DNA from: Roridomyces roridus
Taxonomy: Eukaryota > Basidiomycota > Agaricomycetes > Agaricales > Mycenaceae
DNA length: 18,976 nucleotides
Direction of reading: 5' to 3'
NCBI GenBank assembly: GCA_029378245.1
Contig: JARKIF010000434.1
Span: 1-18,976, forward strand
Position 1 is the stretch's first letter. Every line of letters begins with the position of its first letter. The position numbers were made by a program, and so were the translations under genes. Shown piece after piece: positions 1-8,519 of the stretch. The notes beneath the pieces are model-generated. The model did no database searches. It was not told the origin of the DNA and was given only the letters and a program-made list of their open reading frames with translations.

Positions 1-1211
1 GTCCATCGGAAGGTTTCCCCGTTCCGTTCGCACTGCCGCCGCTTCCACTCCCATGACCACTGTCATCGCGCCGCTTCCACTAACAGCGGATAGTGGGGCA
101 GAAGTGACGCTGCTCGGCTTGGAGGGTACCAGACCACCAGCAGCCGAGGACGCAATACTGCTGTGCTTGGAGGTAAGAGCAGCCGAAGGCGCAGGCGAAG
201 GCAGCCCCAGTCGGAATCACCACTGGCTCGCGAACTGGTGTGGGTTCCCGCTCTACCGGCGGTGGAAGCGCAATCGCGGTCGGGGAGGATATGAAGCGTC
301 TCCAGGAGAGATGGGTGTAGGGGCACAGGTACCGAAAAGGTATTAGCTGTAGCAGTAGCAGGCTCGTCCTCCATAGCCCGCATGCGTCCAAGCTGATCAT
401 GTGTGTTCGTTCTCCGAGGGTCCTCCTCCTCTGGAATGTAAGGATGCTCCCGAAGGGGAGAACCAGCGAACGTGTGGTCATGCTCATGGTCCTCCTCGTC
501 CTCGCTGTCGTCGCTGAGTTCCACGGAGATGGGCGGAGCGACCAGCCTGCTCGGCCCAGACGAGAAAATCCGATCCAGCTCCTCCGCATCCTTGACCGCC
601 TGTCTGGCCTTCTCCGCCAGCTTCCTCCTTGCACCCTTGTGCCACCCCTCGCCTTCGCTCACGTCGAAATCCGTCTCGTCTTCATCATCCGTGCGACCGT
701 CGTGCGTGGATGCAAAACTGAAGCTGCGGTCGTCCCGGTCAATGTTTGAGCTGCTCTCATTGTTGCGGTTGCCGAGCTGCTCGATGGCCTTCTGAACGTC
801 GGTCATTGTCGCCTTCATGACCTCGCCGTTCGGGTCGCCTTCGCCGCCGTTGAGATATATCTGCGGGACGGGCGAAACGGGTGAGACCTCACTCGACTCT
901 GGCTCCTCTGCAAGCGACTGGAGCGGTGTGGATGCCGTAGACCCCTCCGATGGTGGTGCCGTAGAAGTAGTGGAAGTAGCAGTAGCTTCGGCGGGTGCAG
1001 CAGCAGTAGCTTCCGTGGCGGCCGGGGGTGCGGTAGTCGTATAGCTCTGGGGGAAGAGTCCTACTCTGCCGAGGAGATTGCGGCCCCTCCACCAGCCATC
1101 GCCATACAGATCGTCCTTCTCGACAATTTCGACTGGTTCCCCAGCACGGAAAGATATCTCATCTTCGTGTTCGGGCACAAAGTCGTGCAGGGCATACACG
1201 TACTCGGGCAT
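1..1211 (-). CDS. SH3-domain protein, probable Boi1/2-like polarity scaffold (3' part outside window)
   Basis: The start ATG is at 1211, chosen because the SH3 domain begins at once; the same frame is open further upstream but only into the 3' end of the neighbouring gene. Residues 1-56 form a clear SH3 domain: ALHDF (ALYDF motif), the acidic RT loop EHEDEISF, the WW pair in GDGWWRGRN, and GLFPQSYT. After it come an Ala/Thr/Pro-rich linker, a conserved-looking helix (GEVMKATMTDVQKAIEQLG), an acidic stretch (LSDDSEDEEDHEHDH) and a Pro-rich tail. Fungal Boi proteins have SH3, then SAM, then PH; the SAM and PH domains would lie beyond position 1, so family placement is inference. From about 345 down to 1 the coding signal moves between frames (Pro-rich EREPTPVREP in one, Ser/Ala-rich text in another), so an unseen intron or a frame break must lie there. 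The ATG lies 107 bp past the stop of the upstream gene on the same strand. Confidence 0.75.
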
Positions 1212-1318
1212 TGGACGAGTAGAGACGACAAGCCGTCTGTCGAGGCGGTGGGACGATGATGGGAGGAAAGAAGTCCGCAGCGGTGACACCAAATCTTTGA
1301 CAGGTCTTACTGTACAGC

Positions 1319-4300
1319 TTACAGGAGTCTTACAACCTTGCTCTCCCTCCTCGTACACATATAAATCTCAGACCCCACCTCCCGATCCATCCAGGAGCTT
1401 TGCGCCGTCGGTATCAAATTGGTAACGGAATACCGCCCGCCAACTTCAAGCGGCATCCCAGCCGCGTCCCACACCGTCAGCTGTGCCGACCGATTAGCTC
1501 CCCTTCTTCGTGTGCACGCATCTTGCACAACCAGTATCCGGAAATTGCGCACTTCCCGGGGAGGGCACATCGTCTGGCATAGTTAGTAGAGAGATTACCC
1601 TATCACCGAGATGCACTCACCCGCAACTCTTGCTCAATCTCGTCCCTGGACCGTTCTCTCTCCTTCTCTACCCGGTCCAGAATCAACCGCGCCAGCCATC
1701 CCGCCGAGCTTGAATTGATGCGAGATAACACTGCAGCCGCACCTGCCGGATCGTCGAGTTCATCATAGAGCTCTTCGATTTCATCCGGGACCTCAGCTGT
1801 CAGAGTGAGAGATAGACGTGAGAATCAAGGCACACCACATACCATCTGCGCCAGGCGCAAAGGCGCCCGCCCGACGCTCCAGACGATCAGCATAACCTTG
1901 ATACCGGACTTCCTTCTTCGCATACTCTTCGCGAAGCTTGCTTTCATGGACTTGCCTACGCCGCTGTTTCTTCGCGTCAGAAGGAAGATCCCACCCCGGA
2001 ACCGGTAAACCAACCTTCCACTTTTCCTCCGCTTCCGCTTCGCCCCGTTCGTCCCTCGGTCCTTCTCTGTGCTTCTCACCGTTCTCATCCTCAACAAACT
2101 CGAGAAACGCGACTGGATACGTCTATCCCGTAATCAGCTTTCCTTCTATTCAATTCGAGAATCAAACCTTGAGCACGACCAGGTCCATCGCAGCAACCAC
2201 CCCTCCATCGGCGGTTAGACTGTTCATGGTCGACACCCATGGCGCGCCCTGGAAACCCAGCTTGGCATGCCACGGCACCAAATGCGACGAATTGCCGGAT
2301 AAAACCAAAGTTGTGGAATTATACGCCTCGAGAACTTCCGACGCGTCTTTGCGTTCCGTGGAAAGCTGAACACAATCAGCAAAACTTCCATAAAAAGTGA
2401 TCTCACTCACCCGAGCACCCACGACCCCAATCTTCCGCCCAACCCGAATCAACCCCCTCCTCGTTGCACGTGCAAGCGGCGCATCAACCTGCGCACGAAG
2501 TCGATACCACCCATCCGTCAGCTCGAATTCCGGATGCGGCGGAATAGGCATCCCATCCTCTGTCATGGCCGCCTCTGACCAAGTGATGTTCGACACGCAA
2601 AGCACCATCGGGCAAGACGCAGGAGCATCTTGCGCTGCGATACACCGTAATGGCGGGCGCACTCCCCGATTCAACTCGCGTTCATATCTACGCAACGTCA
2701 GTACAGAATGGCAAATGCCAAAGAAAACGTACCTATAAAGCAGCTGCCTCATCACCTCATTCCAACACCACCTCTTCGTCCCTGGGTCAGCCTCCCGTTC
2801 GGGCTCAAGGCACACCATCCCCGCAAGCTTCCATAAAATAAGCGCCCAGTGGTTATCCACCCATGGCTTGGTCGCAAGCGTGCATCCGCGGCTCAAAAGC
2901 TCCTCTAGTGCCGCTGCTGGGCCCAACATATTCATCGAACTCGGGGAGGTGCCAGATGGTGGTGTCGCTGAAGGTGTGTGGAATGAGTAGTACATGGCCA
3001 TAGTGGGCGTGATTTGTGTTAGTTCCGAGGCAGCGCTGTAGATAATTAGCATACATTCCAACCGAAATGAGAAACCCGCGTACACTCCCATCGTTTCCAA
3101 GTCCTGAGCCGTGTACTCTTGCGGGACAAGCCCAGAGGATGGCAAAGTCTTTCTGTCAGGTCGAGGAGCTAAATCAAAGAATGCCTTTGTTCGAGCAGAG
3201 ACCGACGGCTGCTGCGACTTTATTGGGGTTGGCTGCTTCACTTCGGCAACCTTCACTTTCGCGATAGCTTTCTCCTTTTCCTCCTCCTCCAAACGCACCC
3301 GCCCCGGCTCACCAGGCTTCATTCCCGCTTTGAAAGGGGTCTTGAAAGCGGGTCGACTTCGCGGGGCACCTCGCATGGGCGTAACGAACCCCGTCGCGCT
3401 CGCCCTTAGCGGTGTCGCAGGCGCACCACCCACTGCAGACGGTGTGGCAAACGAATGCTGTGTCCCCGCCGTCACGAAGCTGCTCGACATCATCCCTTGC
3501 CGCGCATGAGGATTGAGCGGTGAAGGTGCAAAAGCTGCCTTGGCCGCCGTCTGCGGAAGCAGCGGCGATTTGAATGCTTTAGGTTTGGGAGCCTTGAATT
3601 GCCCAAGACCGGGTAATGAAAGAGCTGGTAGAGCGGTGGACGTGGAAGGGCGCGAAAATTGAGCGGGGCTGGGCGTGACCGGTGAATTGAACGAGTTATC
3701 GAGGATGGGACGGAGGGCAGGTCGTTCTGGGGACGCGTTTCGCGGGAGAGTGGAAGCTGTTTTGAACGAAGCGTTGGCATTGGCGTTTTCGCGGCCGAAT
3801 TGGGTCTCTGTGACGATTGGCTCTGGCCCTTCGGCCCATATCGCGTTCATCTTCTCCTTTGCTTTGGCCAAGGCGGCAATGGAGGGTTCAATCCACCCTT
3901 TATTCGACGCCTTCATGAACCCAATCGGCGCTGCACCCTGCGGCTGCAGGCTCGATGTAGAGGCAAACTTGGCGGTCTGGAAGCCAACCGGAGCCATATT
4001 CTCCGCTGGCGCAAACCAAGCATCATAGTCGGGCTCCGGTGGTGGGACTTCGGGAGACGGGGATCGAACGGGATCGGGTCGGAAAGCAGAAGCAGACGCG
4101 AAACCAGGCAATTTGGACGCGGTTGTGAAAGTGGGGGCCTTGGAGAACGGGTTCTCTGGGTCATCTGGAATCCCTGACCCACGCGGCGGTGCGCTGGACG
4201 TCGGTTGGGACAACCTGGCTTCGATTTCGTCGAAGACCTGGAGGTCCTCTTGACTCAGATCTGGGAGCTGGTCGTACGTCGGGGAGAACAGCGCCGTTCG

Positions 4301-4351
4301 TTGCCGCTTGCGTGCTGGAGAGCTCGACGGGGAACGAGCTACGGACGCCAT
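1319..4351 (-). CDS. BRH2: Brh2/BRCA2-family recombination mediator (RAD51 loader)
   Basis: The family loads RAD51 onto single-stranded DNA in homologous recombination and works with Dss1. Modelled exons: 4351-3084, 3035-2733, 2687-2411, 2365-2168, 2122-1843, 1796-1621, 1573-1319, giving 918 aa. The N-terminal half (1-400) is disordered and Pro/Ser-rich, with a basic patch ARKRQR and several FxxA tetrapeptides; the best BRC-like unit is about residues 145-174 (FMKA, then S..AL.KAK, then a hydrophobic/acidic end). Residues about 405-545 match the BRCA2 helical domain (WVDNHWALILWKLAGMVC, then YRYERELNRGVRPPL). OB1 follows (MVLCVSN, ELTDGWYRLRAQVD, HAKLGFQGAP, DGGVVAAMDLVV). OB2 starts at TYPVAFLEF, is interrupted by a charged helical tower-like insert, and resumes at NRSAQLTVWD, VTNLIPT and SSWMDREVGSEIY. 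The protein ends inside or just after OB2; no OB3 is visible. The ATG at 4351 is preferred to an in-frame ATG 20 codons upstream that precedes no conserved sequence. Confidence 0.92.
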
Positions 4352-4536
4352 CGTTGAGGCGCGGAAGGTGAGCACGTGAGAAACACGTTGATGCGACGCG
4401 TCAATAAGCATAAAGAATCATCAAATGGATCAACAACCCCTCCGGCCGGGGTGCATCAATAGCTACAAAAGGTAAAAACATATTTTCGAAATTCGTTATC
4501 GACTTTATGTCGTCCATGGTAATTATGCTGACTACT

Positions 4537-6287
4537 TCAACCGCACACATTAGGGAACTCAAGGTCTGTAGGGTCCTGGGGAATCCACCCATTGGCTAGC
4601 CCAGCCTGGTACGACCACTCATCGGCGTTCTCCGCCTTCCACGTCCTGAGCAGATATGAGTCGCGTAAAGATGATGCATGCAGTGGAGACGAACCATTGA
4701 ATCCATCCCTGACCCTTCTCGTAAGAAATCACCTGAGCCTCCCAGAACTGCCTCAAGAACGTCTTGTAGCTCGACGAGAAGGACGAAGCAGATCCGGTCA
4801 AGCCCGTGCAGCTGCCGACTCTGGTAGAGCCCGAGTAGCTGCCGTCGTATCGACTTCCAACGCCGCGCCCATTGAGGTACTTGGCACAGTCCGTCGCCGC
4901 TTGAATAAAACAAGATGAGCTCAAAAAGGTCCGTGGCGTGGGTAAAAACGCACCTGGGGTCCACTCGCCCACGATGACCCACAAATCAAACGTGGAAAGG
5001 GAACTTTGCTTCGCACAAACAGTGGAGATATGTTGAGGTTGCGTCATTTGAACTTCCTGGAGACGCCGGGTGAGAATGAGAAAAACATGGCGTCAGAAAC
5101 TCACGGGGACCGAGAAGATGGTGTATATGTGAGTGTCCATCGCAACTCCTTGGAATCCGGATGTTGGCATGAATCCACTCCAATAGGAGAGCGGCTACCG
5201 AAATGGAATTAGTGTTGTCCTCTAAAAATAAAATAATCATACCTGGAAAGCGTCATGGATGAGCACGACAAGATTGGTCTGGGTAGAGGTCCCGGGGAAG
5301 TATCTGCAAGAAGTCTTAGTATGCGGAGAATTATTCACAATTCAGCCTTACCGAAGATTCCCGTAGCTGTCGAACCAGTACTAGAAACAAAATTGGGTCA
5401 GTCCATATCGGATATGAGCCGAAAAGGTTCTAAACTTGTTTGACGACGGACAACACATTAGCGCCGTTAAAACCGGCCGGTCTGACGCAGCACGTTCAGG
5501 TGGTGTGTTCTGGTAAGAATAGAAAGCACTCGACTCGTTCAACGGCGCGACAATCGGGACATTCTGGTAGTTATTGTTGACCATGGGACCAATCTGGTTC
5601 TTGATAATTGCATCTGTGCGCTGTACATTCGTGTTGTTCGTGTACCATTGCCTGTGATCAGTCAGTAATGCGAGATTCATTCCAAATTAGACTTGCGGGC
5701 TGGACACCCTATGTCCCGAATTATCGAAGCCATTCTGGCTGCCTGGTGCACCGTGCAAATCAACTTGGAAGACGTGTCAGCGCACGAAGAGGGGCGTGAA
5801 TTAGCTGAACACACCGATGACCTTCAACCCCGCATCCGTAGCCCACTGAATCGCCTTTTGCAGGTAGGGCAATTGTCCTTGGATGTAAGGCTCGCCTGGC
5901 CCCACTTCGAATGCCCAGTAGCCGATGGGCAGACGCACGTGGTTCAGGCCTGCGGCCGCGATGGCTTGGAAATCCGCTTGGGTTATCCAGGTATTCCAGT
6001 GGTTCTGCAGAGCGGCAGTAGCTGTGGCGCGGTCCTGCAAGGAGGCAAAGGTCCATTCGTCTACGATGTTCGCGTTTCCGGTGTTGTCGAAGAGGGAGGG
6101 CGTGATCCAGGGCTGCAGAGAGAGGTCAGCGACGCGTCGAACGCGCGGAAGAGGAGGTTACCTCGAGGACAAGCCAACCACCTAGATTGACGCCGCGGAC
6201 CTTTTCATCGCCGTACGGGAAGCCCCAAGAGAAGACGGAGGGTATGAGAGAGAGCGCGAAGAACGCCAGACGGAAAGAGGGAGCCAT
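4537..6287 (-). CDS. EXG1: Secreted GH5 exo-beta-1,3-glucanase
   Basis: This enzyme releases glucose from beta-1,3-glucan ends and takes part in cell-wall remodelling. Modelled exons: 6287-6162, 6112-5815, 5763-5706, 5651-5535, 5481-5436, 5380-5352, 5303-5243, 5194-5105, 5056-4954, 4899-4695, 4645-4537, giving 413 aa; phases all agree. Only the third intron's donor (5705) is weak. A signal peptide (MAPSFRLAFFALSLIPSVFS) is followed by KVRGVNLGGWLVLE and PWITPSLF. Family landmarks in order are HVRLPIGYWAFE, VIVDLHGAPGSQNGFDNSG, the acid/base glutamate in PLNEPAGF (E200, its codon split by an intron), DTHIYTIF, the nucleophile in VGEWTP (E306), and GWIQWTWK near the C-terminus. Both catalytic glutamates are present and the length is normal, so an active enzyme is expected. 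No GPI or transmembrane segment follows the end GLANGWIPQDP...NVCG. A TATAAATA box lies about 40 bp upstream of the ATG. Confidence 0.93.
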
Positions 6288-6323
6288 AGTGTTAGAGTGA
6301 AGCCGAGGAGTAGAAGGTGGGCG

Positions 6324-6331
6324 TATTTATA
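6324..6331 (-). promoter_or_regulatory. TATA box of the exo-glucanase gene
   Basis: On the minus strand the octamer reads TATAAATA and lies 37-44 bp upstream of the glucanase ATG at 6287. This matches the TATA consensus exactly. The short distance implies a very short 5' leader, or that the box serves a start site close to the ATG. It is the only strong core-promoter element I see in the divergent region. Confidence 0.5.
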
Positions 6332-6831
6332 CTCCAGGCGCGATCAAGAGGTGGTGCAAAAGAGGCTAATTACGAGCCCCATGCTCCGCAAAAGAAGCAG
6401 GCTTGCGTGTCCTCGTGAATAGGTCGCCCCTGGTGAGGTATTGGGAATGGAGCACCGCAACATCAGCACGCGACGCGGTCAGACTTCGGCAGAATAAAAT
6501 AGCAGATTTGTTGAGGTCCAGGATAGCTGAAGGCCAAGCAGTCGCGCTGCCAATTCCCCGCCCAATGACACGTATCTCGTCCTCTGACCACCTTCCATTG
6601 AGGAGAGCTGATTCCATGGAAGTACATTCACGTTGTTGCCCCGTGGATGAACCTTCCTTACCCTGCCCCCTTTTCGGACGGAGTTGGGCAAAGGGGAGGC
6701 TGTTTTGGCTTACCAGGTTACCTTCCCAACCGCCCGCTCGCTCCTGTGCATTGAATTCGGCCATAGTAAGGGTCCGTGTGGTATGAAGTCACCGCCATGC
6801 ATATGGCAGTGCTTCGCGTTACTTAAATAAG

Positions 6832-6873
6832 TTTCATCCTCTGTACCACCACCAAACCTTTTCATCCTCTGTA
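6832..6873 (+). repeat. 14-bp direct repeat just upstream of the pyrophosphorylase start
   Basis: TTTCATCCTCTGTA occurs at 6832-6845 and again, perfectly, at 6860-6873, seven bases before the ATG at 6880. The 28-bp period and the position in the presumed 5' leader make it a possible leader or regulatory duplication; function is unknown. Confidence 0.7.
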
Positions 6874-6879
6874 AACGCC

Positions 6880-8407
6880 ATGTCTTCAAGCCTCCGTGCA
6901 CGATACCAAGCTGCGGGCCAGGACCACGTCTTCACCTTCTGGGACAAGCTTTCCGCCTCGGAGCAATCAGCCCTCACCGATCAGCTGGAAGCCCTCGACA
7001 TTGAGCGCGTCAATCGTATATACCAGAAAGCCGTCCAAACAGAGGCTGAGCTCGCCAACCCCGCCGCACACGAAGATCCCATCGAGCCCCTGCCCAAAGA
7101 CGCCTCAGACTCGGTCAAGAGCCCGGCCAAGGAGAAGGAATGGCGTGCCATCGGTTTGGAAGCAATCTCGAATGGTTCCGTCGGCGTGCTGCTCATGGCT
7201 GGCGGGCAGGGCACCCGTTTGGGGAGTAGCGCGCCGAAAGGATGCTACGACATTGGCTTGCCCTCCCACAAGTCTCTCTTCCAATACCAGGCCGAGCGCA
7301 TTCTCCGATTGCAAAACCTCGCAGAACACGAGTTCAACAAACGTGCAGGTTCGGTGGTCATTCCCTGGTATGTCATGACCAGCGGTCCGACGCACCGCGA
7401 GACGGGCGAGTTCTTCGCCAAAAACTCGTACTTTGGGCTTGACCCCAAAAACGTCGTTTTCTTTGAGCAAGGTGCGTTCTCTATTCTAGTCGCGACGCGT
7501 GTTTTTATTATATTTAGGCACTCTGCCCTGTCTTACGATGGAAGGCAAGGTTCTGCTCGACGCACCATCACGTATCGCAGTTGCACCCGACGGCAACGGT
7601 GGTTTATACGCTGCCACACGTGCGCCGCTTGCCCCCGGCCAGCCCGACAACACGGTTCTATCGGACCTTGCCAAGCGCAAAATCCTTTACGTCCACGTTT
7701 TCGGCGTCGACAACTGCCTCGTCCGGATCGCAGACCCCGTTTTCCTCGGCTACAGCATCCGCAAACAGGCCGACTGCGCTGCCAAAGTGGTCCCCAAATC
7801 ACACCCCCAAGAATCCGTCGGTGTCGTCGCGCGTCGAGGCGACAAATTCAGCGTTGTCGAGTACTCTGAAATCACAAAGGAGCAGGCAGAGAGACGCGAT
7901 CCCGAGACGGGCGAGCTCATGTTCCGTGCGGGCAATATCGTGAACCACTTTTACACGACTGCGTACTTGAACAAGGTCGAGGCGTTCGAGCAGGAGATGG
8001 CGTTCCACATTGCTCGCAAGAAAATCCCTCATGTCGACTTGACGACCGGCGAGGCGGTCAAGCCCGCGAAACCCAACGGCATGAAACTGGAAATGTTCGT
8101 CTTTGACGTCTTCCCATTCACATCCAACTTTTTGGTGTTGGAAGTCTTGCGGGAGGACGAGTTCAGTCCGTTGAAGAATGCTCCCAATACCGGTTCCGAT
8201 GACCCGCAGACGAGCCGTAGGGACTTGTTGGCGCAGCACAAACGCTTCCTCGAAAAGGCGGGGGCGACGGTCAAGGACGGGGTGGAGATTGAGATCTCGC
8301 CGCTGGTGAGTTACGCTGGGGAGGGCCTCGAGAGCGTCAAGGGCAAGACTTTTACAAAGTCAGGCTCTGTCGCCGAGCTCGTAGAACTGGACGCTTTGTT
8401 ACTTTGA
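6880..8407 (+). CDS. UAP1: UDP-N-acetylglucosamine pyrophosphorylase
   Basis: It makes UDP-GlcNAc from UTP and GlcNAc-1-phosphate, the last step of the cytosolic pathway that feeds chitin, N-glycans and GPI anchors. There are two exons, 6880-7471 and 7518-8407, with a 46-bp phase-1 intron (GTGCGT..TTTAG), giving 493 aa, normal for the eukaryotic enzyme. The nucleotide-binding signature AGGQGTRLG lies at 107-115 and is followed by APKGCYDIGLPS. Further family motifs are VMTSGPTH (about 165-172), KNSYFGLDPKNVVFFEQG, TLPCLTMEGKV, PDGNGGLYAA (221-230), HVFGVDNCLVRIADP (about 258-272), IVNHFYTTAYL and FVFDVFPF. No key motif is missing. The gene is divergent from the glucanase and convergent with the taxilin-like gene, only 112 bp separating the two stop codons. 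Confidence 0.97.
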
Positions 8408-8519
8408 ATATGGACCTGCAAATAATCATACGGACGGCACTTGTACTTTCGCATACCTTTTTTGTTAGCTACTAGGATCACTCAAAAGTTGTTTTGAAGA
8501 ATTTCCATTGTGACCTACA

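Larger units (their letters stand above)
6288..6879. other. Divergent intergenic region between glucanase and UDP-GlcNAc pyrophosphorylase
   Basis: This 592-bp region separates two head-to-head genes. It holds the TATAAATA box on the glucanase side and, on the other side, an AT-rich CTTAAATAAG stretch (about 6822-6831) some 50 bp before the pyrophosphorylase ATG, plus a 14-bp direct repeat next to that ATG. Open frames in the middle (6366-6786, both strands) show no domain, low-complexity coding bias or splice structure, so I call no gene. It is best read as a shared, possibly bidirectional, promoter. Confidence 0.55.

Noticed and set aside
399..1044. Plus-strand open frames opposite the SH3 gene
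   Set aside because: They are antisense shadows of a low-complexity acidic and Ala/Thr-rich coding stretch.
2162..4411. A continuous 749-codon frame through the Brh2 gene
   Set aside because: It is open only because three introns are multiples of three; the inserted segments interrupt conserved helical-domain and OB1 motifs and have good splice and branch sites. The ATG at 4411 is also rejected in favour of 4351.
6366..6786. Open frames of about 130 codons on both strands in the divergent region
   Set aside because: No domain, no splice structure, and they overlap each other; the region fits a promoter.
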